Source of the DNA: Entrophospora sp. SA101
Taxonomy: Eukaryota; Glomeromycota; Glomeromycetes; Entrophosporales; Entrophosporaceae
Length of the DNA: 52,748 nucleotides
Assembly: GCA_958430865.1 (NCBI GenBank)
Contig: CAUDNR010004456.1
Span: 69,872 to 122,619, forward strand
Direction of reading: 5' to 3'
Numbering within the stretch: the stretch's first letter is position 1; every line of letters begins with the position of its first letter. Both the position numbers and the translations under genes were made by a program. Of the stretch, positions 12,033 through 22,253 are shown one piece after another. The notes beneath the pieces are model-generated. The model was not told the DNA's origin. It saw nothing but the letters and a program-made list of their open reading frames with translations, and ran no database searches.

Positions 12033-12631
12033 TTAAAAGACAATTTTGTAAATAATTTAATGTCTTAATTAATAAGAATATTCATGAATACGATATCATA
12101 TAAAGGTTTTAGTGCTATTTTTAAAGTTGTAAAAACAGTATTTGTATATTAAGTACATTTTAATAATAGTAATAACCATCACCATATCAATTCAATTACA
12201 TATTTGATAAATCATCCGTATCCTTAAATTTAAACTTATTTTTTTTACAATGCTAATAAATTTAATGATAATGATAAAAAGTATAATGTAATGTGAATAT
12301 AATTATTAAATTAAATTTAATATTATTAACAGTAACGATCCATAGTCAATGACAAATAATTTATGATAAATCAACCATAAAATATTACAATCAATTCAAC
12401 AACCATTTAATAACTATAAATAAACAAATTCATCCATAGTAATGTTCCATTGTGTAAATGCTATCATACATTAAAAATTTTTTTGTGGTAATACTATATA
12501 CACGCATATGTATATGTAATATAAGTATTAAATTTTTTGAAATATAATAATATCAAAAAAAAATTTCCAACCCATTATTATTAACTCACTAATATAATCA
12601 ATTTATTATTCTTAATATTATTTCAAAGGAC
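12033..12631. other. Spacer between convergent 3' ends (left copy)
   Basis: AT-rich spacer between the stop codons of the rhomboid-like gene and the ANP32 copy; mirror of 19938-20536. No ORF or RNA gene seen. It must hold both polyadenylation regions. Confidence 0.6.
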
Positions 12632-12705
12632 TTATATCTTTCGTTTTTTGACATTCTTCGATTTACCCTTATTATTACCATCGTTATCTGTAGATACTTT
12701 TGTCA

Positions 12706-12741
<36 letters not shown>

Positions 12742-13499
12742 CGTCCACCACCACCACCACCTCACTTTCTTCCTTTTCTTCAACACGAACTTTACGTTTT
12801 GATGATGGCAATGCAGCTGCAGCTGCACTAGTTGAAGGCATATCAACTGGATCAAGATCATCACTACAATTTGATAAATCATCACTGTTGTCTTCTTCAT
12901 CCTCCTCATCAGGTTGGTAATCTTCCTCGTCAGTATCTCCTTCAGAAAAGATTACCTATTTTAAATATGTAAATACACACGTGCATATATATAATATGTA
13001 TCATGATATTATTAATTAATAAAAAATGACAATATATTAATTGGTTACTAACATCTTTTAAAAAATAATTAACACCGCCTTCCATCTCATCATCAACAAC
13101 ATCAACATCATCATCGTCGTCGTCATCGGATTCATCCTCTGAAAAACTTCTTGTTGGTAAATCTTCTGGAAATGCGACTGATTTTCCTTTATCCTTTGGC
13201 TTACTTGCACTTTCAACATTTAAGTTGTCATTTACTGGCTCTTCTTCGTCACTAGCTCCCTACAAATATTGTATATAAATAAATAATTCATTCATTAGTA
13301 TGATATACATTATATATATATATATATGGCTTGATACTAATATGATACAAATATTTAGTTCTCATAATGATTTTTTCTACCTGATTTTTATCTTGTTCAG
13401 ATTCAGATCCTCCTTCGTCATCTACATTGGAACCACTTGATTCCAATTCACTTAATTCGTCTTCATCATCATCACCTTCCTCTCCATCAGCAGAATCTG

Positions 13500-13546
<47 letters not shown>

Positions 13547-14471
13547 ACAAAAAAGAAAATGATAAATTATTCCCAATTAATTTATCTCAAGGTTTACAAA
13601 TCCAAACATTTTTACCAGTTTAATCTAACCTGCATGACCATTTGATTGCGCAACATCATCTTCCTCATATTCCTCATCTACATCACTTTCATCTTCAGAA
13701 TCAATCATTACTCCATCCCTTTGTTATTATTGTTGTATCATAATCATCATTATTATTTAACAAAGCTCCACAAAACAATAAATAGTGTTAATAATATTAT
13801 TAATAACTTACTTAGTCTTTGCATCAAGTGTATAAAGTTGCGGTACGGTTTCAAATACTTTGACTCGATAATTTGTCCTTTTTGTTACTGGACAATCAAT
13901 TAAACTCAAATGTTTAAGATTCGTTAAGTTTTTCTTGATTTAATAAATTGGTATATTAATATTAATCATTATTCTTAAACAAAATAAAAAATTCATATAG
14001 AAATAAAGAAAGAAAACGAAACAAATCATTTTACCAATGGCTCAAGTTCTGCATATTCATTTATTCTGTTATTACTCAAATCAAGATGATTTAAATTTTC
14101 AAGTTTTGCCTGTGATAAAGCTATTAAACCACTTGCAATTTTATTATCTGCCATTGTAAGCTATATAAGTACATGTGAGTATATATTTTTTAAAAGAATT
14201 ATAATCTGTATATTTATATTTTATTATATAGATACTGTACCCTCCTAAGTTTTGATAATGTAGGAAAACCTTCTATAGAGTGTAGGAGAGTATTGTTCAT
14301 TGAAAGAGATCTAAGGTTAATCAACTCGTTAAGTGGTGTAAAATCTTTACTACTATTATTACTATTATTAATAGTAGTAGTAATGTTAGCAAGGTTCATT
14401 ATTTTCTTATTATCAAGAATGAGTTCCTCTACTTCATTAGGATCTTCATATTGTTGAAGTAATTTTTTTAA
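12632..14471 (-). pseudogene. ANP32-like gene, copy lacking its start codon
   Basis: Mirror copy of 18083-19937. All seven exons are present except the first 15 nt: the arm ends at the base pairing with 18098, so the codons MIDQE and the promoter are absent and foreign sequence (the DOA10 fragment) is joined instead. No in-frame replacement start is evident; the first internal ATG in frame is at 14399 (codon 30). The remaining exon lengths and the poly-Asp tract match the other copy. It is a 5'-truncated duplicate or an assembly product. Confidence 0.85.
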
Positions 14472-15073
14472 ACATCAAGACTGGTAAATTTTTATGAACT
14501 TTACTTTTTATAACTCTTATTGTCTTATATATATTTAAAAATAACGATTTATATCGACCTTTTTATATAACTTTTAGTTTGACGAAATGGTTAAAACACA
14601 GTGGAAAAACGTAATATATATATATATATATATATCTTTTTTAAAAAACAATTTAAAATTAATTCTTTTGAAAAAATTTTTTTTTTAGAAAATGTGAATT
14701 ATGCAATCACTCATTTTCATTTTCACCAAGTAGGTTTTAAATGAAACTTTTTTTTAGTAATCAAGTTTCAAAAATTTTTATAAAATACTTATAAATATAT
14801 ATATATATATATATTTAAAAAAATAATACATAATATATTTAGTATATGGAGAAGATGTTCCCGAATTCATTCCAGTTTTATTGTTCTTTCGACGTGGTGT
14901 TCACCATTTAATAGGACTTGTTAAAATAGGACTTCGTGCAATGCTTGTAGGGTCTGTTTGGTTGATTTGTTTACCATACTTTACTGTATGGGTATGGAGA
15001 TTTTATTTTTGGAGTGGAGAGTACATAGCATATAGAATTAATGGACAATATCCACCATTTAGAGCAGAAAATG
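14472..15073 (+). pseudogene. DOA10 fragment, direct copy of 5450-6051
   Basis: Carries the end of exon 2, exons 3 and 4 and most of exon 5 of the RING-CH ligase gene with their introns, unchanged in length. It lacks the start codon, the first RING cysteines and everything after the residues FRAEN. It is joined without overlap to the ANP32 copy on the left, and with a 7-bp overlap (GAAAATG, 15067-15073) to the inverted 1-1039 copy on the right. Not functional by itself. Confidence 0.9.
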
Positions 15074-16105
15074 ATTATTATTAATAATATTATTATATAT
15101 ACAAATAGTCGCGTTTTTAATTTTTATGAGATGGTTATTTGGGAAAACATTCTTAAAAAATAGAGAATAGCAAAGCATTAAAATTGATAACAACAATGTT
15201 GAATATTAGATATCACAAAATTCTGTTGATTTAGGCTTACTAATTGTTTTTTAGTAAACTTTTTTCAGAGGCTGGAACTGGATTAATTGGGCAACTCATT
15301 AAAAGATATTCTTTTACAAATAAGATTTCAGAATATTTACTAACTGTTTTTTTAATAACCTTTTTTTCAGAATTTTATTGAGACTGGAACTGGAAGAAGG
15401 TAAATAAATTATGTTCACCTCCATAAGATTATTTTATCATAATAATAAACAAATTATTAATATTAAATAATTTATAAATAAATTATAGATTGATTATCAG
15501 GACATTGAAAGTTGATTAAAGACTCAAAACATTCAAAAATAATTCCTTGTGTACAAAGGCTAATTTGAAGCTGGCGTCCCTATGATATAATGATGCAATT
15601 AAACTTCAGGAAGGTTCTGAGGTTTATTGAAATTGTGTTGTTGGCAAAGGGTTGTTAAAGCCTCCCACTTGTCTTAAAGCCTATCTGATGTATGAATGGC
15701 GTCACCTATAGAAAAATTCTATAGTTATGAGGAGTGCAAACTTACAATTTGCATGATAGTACATTAGTAAAAGGAAAATTTTATTAAATCTGACACCAAT
15801 GATTAATATCAGATTTATTATTAAGAAACACTGGAATTTGTAATATGTAAATTAGGAAGCATATCTACATACATGTGCGCACACACAAAAAATGGAGACC
15901 ATATACAACCACATGTACTTTTTTCAAAATTGATTCCTTAATTGACGATCCGTGAATGAAGCAGAGAATTCTTATAGTGATCGGTGTGTGCAAAAATGGT
16001 AAAAAATCGTCAGTTGACAATGTTTAACAAATAATAAGGCACAATGTTTTGGTATTACAAACTTTATTCTTTTTATGTAATATATAAAGTAAATCTCATA
16101 GATTA
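15067..16105. repeat. Outer inverted-repeat arm (right)
   Basis: Reverse complement of 1-1039, running straight into the N gap. The exact coincidence of its end with both the window start (via pairing) and the gap suggests a contig whose two ends are mutually inverted. Confidence 0.95.
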
Positions 16106-16940
16106 NNNNNNNNNNNNNNNNNNNNNNNNNNNNNNNNNNNNNNNNNNNNNNNNNNNNNNNNNNNNNNNNNNNNNNNNNNNNNNNNNNNNNNNNNNNNNNN
16201 NNNNNNNNNNNNNNNNNNNNNNNNNNNNNNNNNNNNNNNNNNNNNNNNNNNNNNNNNNNNNNNNNNNNNNNNNNNNNNNNNNNNNNNNNNNNNNNNNNNN
16301 NNNNNNNNNNNNNNNNNNNNNNNNNNNNNNNNNNNNNNNNNNNNNNNNNNNNNNNNNNNNNNNNNNNNNNNNNNNNNNNNNNNNNNNNNNNNNNNNNNNN
16401 NNNNNNNNNNNNNNNNNNNNNNNNNNNNNNNNNNNNNNNNNNNNNNNNNNNNNNNNNNNNNNNNNNNNNNNNNNNNNNNNNNNNNNNNNNNNNNNNNNNN
16501 NNNNNNNNNNNNNNNNNNNNNNNNNNNNNNNNNNNNNNNNNNNNNNNNNNNNNNNNNNNNNNNNNNNNNNNNNNNNNNNNNNNNNNNNNNNNNNNNNNNN
16601 NNNNNNNNNNNNNNNNNNNNNNNNNNNNNNNNNNNNNNNNNNNNNNNNNNNNNNNNNNNNNNNNNNNNNNNNNNNNNNNNNNNNNNNNNNNNNNNNNNNN
16701 NNNNNNNNNNNNNNNNNNNNNNNNNNNNNNNNNNNNNNNNNNNNNNNNNNNNNNNNNNNNNNNNNNNNNNNNNNNNNNNNNNNNNNNNNNNNNNNNNNNN
16801 NNNNNNNNNNNNNNNNNNNNNNNNNNNNNNNNNNNNNNNNNNNNNNNNNNNNNNNNNNNNNNNNNNNNNNNNNNNNNNNNNNNNNNNNNNNNNNNNNNNN
16901 NNNNNNNNNNNNNNNNNNNNNNNNNNNNNNNNNNNNNNNN
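16106..16940. other. Assembly gap (835 N)
   Basis: Unknown bases. The missing 5' exons of TDP1, including its first HKN catalytic motif, should start here or beyond. Confidence 1.
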
Positions 16941-17033
16941 GGTATATAAATTTTATTATATTTACATTATTATTATTATTATGTTTTTGATACTACATAA
17001 TTATCATCATACATACATTATTGTTACTATTAG

Positions 17034-17841
17034 TCTTGATGGCTGGAATTCTGGCGGATCTATACCATTTAATAGTCAATATTATATCAAACAAAAAGAC
17101 TATATGGATCCACTTCTTTGTAAATGGAAAGGCATGGATTCTGGAAGAGATCGTGCAATGCCACATATCAAGGCACATAGTAAAATTACTCATATAAATA
17201 TTGTTGTTATTTTTAATCCAGTCTATAATTCAAATGTAATATTTATCATATTTTTTTTTTAAAAATAAAAATAGACCTATACTAGAATGAGAATTGAGCG
17301 ACCATCTTTTACGGGGGAAGCATCAAATGCAAATATTGCATGGTTTTGTCTTACCAGCAGCAACCTATCTAAAGCTGCCTGGGGTGTTCTACAAAAGGAA
17401 AAAACTCAACTTTTCATTAGTAATTATGAAATGGGGGTTTTAATCTTTCCAGAACTATTCAATGTAAAGTATTAATTATTATGTTAATTTTTATTTTGGG
17501 TGTAAAAACAACATTTTTATATACGTTTATATATATTTAAATAGACAGTTGATTATGATTCGGTGTATTTCTTGAACACCACTATACACGACTTGAATCC
17601 GAAATTGCCTTTGTACATTAATGAACTTGTCAAAAAACCATTCGAATCATTACCATCTGAATCATCATCATCGAAAAAAAGAAAAAGGCTTCGAGCACAT
17701 ATACAAACTTTAATTGTTCCGATTCGTCTCCCGTATGACGTGCCTTTGACTCCTTATGATTTTGAAAAAGGTGACGAGTGTTGGACTTGGGATAAGCCAA
17801 GATCAGAACTTGATTGGCTTGGAAATACTTGGAGGAAATAA
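17034..17841 (+). CDS. TDP1: Tyrosyl-DNA phosphodiesterase 1, 3' part
   Basis: TDP1 repairs trapped topoisomerase I-DNA adducts in the nucleus. Three exons are visible: 17034-17172, 17275-17463 and 17545-17841. The second HKN motif is assembled across an intron: MPHIK at the end of one exon joins TYTRM, then TSSNLSKAAWG gives the conserved Asn. The C-terminal end WTWDKPRSELDWLGNTW is typical. The join after HIK requires a GC splice donor (AAG|GCACAT); the nearest GT donor at 17180 leads to a stop. The 5' end is lost in the gap, and the first acceptor at 17033 is inferred. A basic, Ser-rich insert (SSSSKKRKR) sits before the last block. Only 241 bp separate it from the next gene. Confidence 0.92.
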
Positions 17842-18082
17842 AAATCATTAATATTAACATTAAATAAAATTGATGCGATCACATGATTTATACACACGTG
17901 ATTTGTTACTATGATATTCTCCATTTTATTTTCTCATTTTCCCATTCTTATTTTGCTTTTATAATATATTATAATAACTACATTAACAAAAAACGCGTTG
18001 TTACTCTTTTTTTTTTGTCTTGTGAAGGAAAAGTGAAAGAACAATAATCACAATTATTTTAAAATAACAAAAAAAAAAAAAA

Positions 18083-19022
18083 ATGATAGACCAAGAGTTA
18101 AAAAAATTACTTCAACAATATGAAGATCCTAATGAAGTAGAGGAACTCATTCTTGATAATAAGAAAATAATGAACCTTGCTAACATTACTACTACTATTA
18201 ATAATAGTAATAATAGTAGTAAAGATTTTACACCACTTAACGAGTTGATTAACCTTAGATCTCTTTCAATGAACAATACTCTCCTACACTCTATAGAAGG
18301 TTTTCCTACATTATCAAAACTTAGGAGGGTACAGTATCTATATAATAAAATATAAATATACAGATTATAATTCTTTTAAAAAATATATACTCACATGTAC
18401 TTATATAGCTTACAATGGCAGATAATAAAATTGCAAGTGGTTTAATAGCTTTATCACAGGCAAAACTTGAAAATTTAAATCATCTTGATTTGAGTAATAA
18501 CAGAATAAATGAATATGCAGAACTTGAGCCATTGGTAAAATGATTTGTTTCGTTTTCTTTCTTTATTTCTATATGAATTTTTTATTTTGTTTAAGAATAA
18601 TGATTAATATTAATATACCAATTTATTAAATCAAGAAAAACTTAACGAATCTTAAACATTTGAGTTTAATTGATTGTCCAGTAACAAAAAGGACAAATTA
18701 TCGAGTCAAAGTATTTGAAACCGTACCGCAACTTTATACACTTGATGCAAAGACTAAGTAAGTTATTAATAATATTATTAACACTATTTATTGTTTTGTG
18801 GAGCTTTGTTAAATAATAATGATGATTATGATACAACAATAATAACAAAGGGATGGAGTAATGATTGATTCTGAAGATGAAAGTGATGTAGATGAGGAAT
18901 ATGAGGAAGATGATGTTGCGCAATCAAATGGTCATGCAGGTTAGATTAAACTGGTAAAAATGTTTGGATTTGTAAACCTTGAGATAAATTAATTGGGAAT
19001 AATTTATCATTTTCTTTTTTGT

Positions 19023-19069
<47 letters not shown>

Positions 19070-19827
19070 CAGATTCTGCTGATGGAGAGGAAGGTGATGA
19101 TGATGAAGACGAATTAAGTGAATTGGAATCAAGTGGTTCCAATGTAGATGACGAAGGAGGATCTGAATCTGAACAAGATAAAAATCAGGTAGAAAAAATC
19201 ATTATGAGAACTAAATATTTGTATCATATTAGTATCAAGCCATATATATATATATATAATGTATATCATACTAATGAATGAATTATTTATTTATATACAA
19301 TATTTGTAGGGAGCTAGTGACGAAGAAGAGCCAGTAAATGACAACTTAAATGTTGAAAGTGCAAGTAAGCCAAAGGATAAAGGAAAATCAGTCGCATTTC
19401 CAGAAGATTTACCAACAAGAAGTTTTTCAGAGGATGAATCCGATGACGACGACGATGATGATGTTGATGTTGTTGATGATGAGATGGAAGGCGGTGTTAA
19501 TTATTTTTTAAAAGATGTTAGTAACCAATTAATATATTGTCATTTTTTATTAATTAATAATATCATGATACATATTATATATATGCACGTGTGTATTTAC
19601 ATATTTAAAATAGGTAATCTTTTCTGAAGGAGATACTGACGAGGAAGATTACCAACCTGATGAGGAGGATGAAGAAGACAACAGTGATGATTTATCAAAT
19701 TGTAGTGATGATCTTGATCCAGTTGATATGCCTTCAACTAGTGCAGCTGCAGCTGCATTGCCATCATCAAAACGTAAAGTTCGTGTTGAAGAAAAGGAAG
19801 AAAGTGAGGTGGTGGTGGTGGTGGACG

Positions 19828-19863
<36 letters not shown>

Positions 19864-19937
19864 TGACAAAAGTATCTACAGATAACGATGGTAATAATAA
19901 GGGTAAATCGAAGAATGTCAAAAAACGAAAGATATAA
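18083..19937 (+). CDS. ANP32-like leucine-rich acidic nuclear protein
   Basis: ANP32 proteins are histone- and phosphatase-binding nuclear factors. Seven exons (18083-18328, 18409-18534, 18636-18757, 18851-18939, 19073-19188, 19310-19516, 19614-19937) give 409 aa. Four leucine-rich repeats occupy roughly residues 1-130 (VEELILDNKK, LRSLSMNN, LNHLDLSNNRI, LKHLSLID). They are followed by the LRR-cap-like VKVFETVPQLYTLDA. The rest is strongly acidic, with Asp/Glu/Ser tracts, a pure poly-Asp run (19830-19862) and the basic tail KGKSKNVKKRKI, a likely nuclear localisation signal. An Asn/Ser insert (about residues 35-47) lengthens the first repeat. It is longer than animal ANP32 (about 250 aa). Intron 4 holds an (ATA)n microsatellite at 19025-19066. 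This is the copy with an intact start. Confidence 0.85.
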
Positions 19938-20536
19938 GTCCTTTGAAATAATATTAAGAATAATAAATTGATTATATTAGTGAGTTAATAATAATGGGTT
20001 GGAAATTTTTTTTTGATATTATTATATTTCAAAAAATTTAATACTTATATTACATATACATATGCGTGTATATAGTATTACCACAAAAAAATTTTTAATG
20101 TATGATAGCATTTACACAATGGAACATTACTATGGATGAATTTGTTTATTTATAGTTATTAAATGGTTGTTGAATTGATTGTAATATTTTATGGTTGATT
20201 TATCATAAATTATTTGTCATTGACTATGGATCGTTACTGTTAATAATATTAAATTTAATTTAATAATTATATTCACATTACATTATACTTTTTATCATTA
20301 TCATTAAATTTATTAGCATTGTAAAAAAAATAAGTTTAAATTTAAGGATACGGATGATTTATCAAATATGTAATTGAATTGATATGGTGATGGTTATTAC
20401 TATTATTAAAATGTACTTAATATACAAATACTGTTTTTACAACTTTAAAAATAGCACTAAAACCTTTATATGATATCGTATTCATGAATATTCTTATTAA
20501 TTAAGACATTAAATTATTTACAAAATTGTCTTTTAA
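19938..20536. other. Spacer between convergent 3' ends (right copy)
   Basis: AT-rich spacer between ANP32 and the rhomboid-like gene, which converge. No ORF or RNA gene seen. Confidence 0.6.
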
Positions 20537-22040
20537 TTATTCTGCTGCCACTAGTTGAACGTCTTTTGTATTATTTTCAGATGTTAACGTAACATTGGTT
20601 GTCGAGCTGTTTAAAATAGGATCAGTCATTGTGGTAGTTGTTAGTGGTGATGTTGCTTCTGGAGTAGAAGAGTTTGATGATACAACAAAAATTGAATTTG
20701 TTGTCAAGTTATGAGATTCTGAATGATTATTTTCTCTGAATTTTGTAATTTGTTTTAATCACATGTATATAAAATAAAAAATTAGTACTATTATTAACAT
20801 GTAAAATATAAGTTGATTTTAAGGGACTTTTTTGAAAAACATACTCGGCATTTAATGAGGCTAAATTATTATCGTCATTTTGTTCCTCGTGTTCTTGATG
20901 TTCCTCATGTTCTTCATGTTCTTCATGTTCTTAATGTTCCTCATATATAACATCATTGGATGATTCTAAAGGTTCTTCTAATGTATCCTCATTCCAAAGT
21001 GGTAACCACCATCCACCTCTACTACCCTCTTCCGCTTTGATAAATCCACGAAAATTTACAAGTCTAGAAAGGGCTGTTTTATTTTCAAGTTGAGAGAAAA
21101 AGCCAGAAGATGGTAGAATACAAGATATATAACCAAATGAATCTTTTCAAAATATTTGGATCAAATGATTTTAGTGAAATGTTTCAATGATTAAAAATTA
21201 CAAGATATAATTATCAATCTTTTTTTGTTTTTTTACTTACAAAAATATCCCGAAAATAATCCACATAAAAAACTAACAAACCACATACGAGAGAACAAAA
21301 TTACCATTATTAATAGTAACACTATTGGATAAAAGTGTGCTGGAACTTTAAAAAGTCCAAAAATACTGTAATAACAACAATTATTATTTGTTTATTTATG
21401 ATTCAAAGGTATAATTATATCGAACTTGAAGCTTAAATTAATAATTACTCTCTCTCTTTTCCAGCTAATTCTCTACTTTCCCATACTACAACTCCAAATA
21501 CCCAAGTGCTTAAACCTCCTACCATCATTGATTTATAATCAAAAATTAATGAGCCAATCAAATAGAACGAACCAGACATTATTGTAAATATGGTTATTAG
21601 AACATATAAATATTCTAAAGTTCCAATTGTATGCTCAATAGTTGTACTCAATGGTAAAAAGGCAAGCAAATTGAAGAGGATATGACCAAGAGAAAAATGC
21701 GGTAATGGATAAGTGAACAGACGCCATACTATTTTATTGATTTAATAAAAAAACCACGCACATATATCAAGTAGTTTTTAGCCAAATTTTGTATATTTAT
21801 TTATTGGGATTTATTTTATGAGTTATTCTTTAAATCAAACCTACTTTGTCCTTCAAAGAAACTTTCAGGTTCCAAAGCTAAGGCATTATATATTATATTA
21901 CTGCCAGTAGCATCAATTATATAAAAAATTATAGAAATACAAGCAATTATGGTTGTTAAAAGTGGTAAAGACAATATATAAGATTTAAAACTGGAGGTAA
22001 CCGTTGAAAATGAAGGTATGTTTCTTTGAACTTGTGACAT
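20537..22040 (-). pseudogene. Rhomboid-family membrane protein, copy with premature stop
   Basis: Same five-exon gene as 10529-12032, on the minus strand. Codon 271, GAA in the other copy, reads TAA here (20931-20933) inside the EEH repeat. Translation would end after 270 residues and lose the 95-residue acidic and Ser/Thr-rich cytoplasmic-type tail. All membrane segments lie before the stop, so a membrane protein could still be made, and pseudogene is only one reading. The same putative active-site losses (GLST, SFLCGL) are present. The start is 213 bp from the divergent SAM50 start. Confidence 0.7.
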
Positions 22041-22253
22041 ATTGACAAAGATCGCGTAAATTAAAAAATTTTTTTTAATAAATTAAAAATTACAGAACAA
22101 TTTTAAATTTAAAAAGTTCAAGATCACCTGAACAGTTATTTAGGAATTTTCGCAGGGCAAATTCAAAAATCGATAGTGGTTTTTAAAAATTTTTAATGAT
22201 AATCAGTTAAATTTCAATAATTCAAGAATTAAAAAAAACCATCATTGCAAAAA
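22041..22253. promoter_or_regulatory. Divergent promoter between rhomboid-like gene and SAM50
   Basis: Only 213 bp separate the two ATGs, which point away from each other. The interval is A/T-rich with a long A/T tract near 22060-22080 and a GC-richer patch near 22127-22160 (CACCTGAACAG, TTTTCGCAGGGC). Both genes must take their core promoters from it. Its copy at 10316-10528 is complete. Confidence 0.6.

Larger units (their letters stand above)
9270..14471. repeat. Inner inverted-repeat arm (left), 5.2 kb
   Basis: Reverse complement of 18098-23301. Coordinates sum to 32569 from about 10190 to 14471, and to 32571 between 9270 and the intron near 10180, where a homopolymer has 7 A here and 9 T in the partner. 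The only other difference I noticed is one base (11636 versus 20933). Both ends cut genes: 9270 is inside SAM50 exon 5 and 14471 inside codon 6 of ANP32. Confidence 0.95.

Noticed and set aside
16044..16949. Open frame running through the N gap
   Set aside because: It consists almost wholly of unknown bases.
18924..19142. Minus-strand frame with a poly-Ile run, and its mirror at 13427-13645
   Set aside because: Read-through of the (ATA)n microsatellite in ANP32 intron 4.
19649..19921. Ser-rich minus-strand frame, with its mirror at 12648-12920
   Set aside because: Antisense of the ANP32 acidic exon, caused by the poly-Asp codon run.
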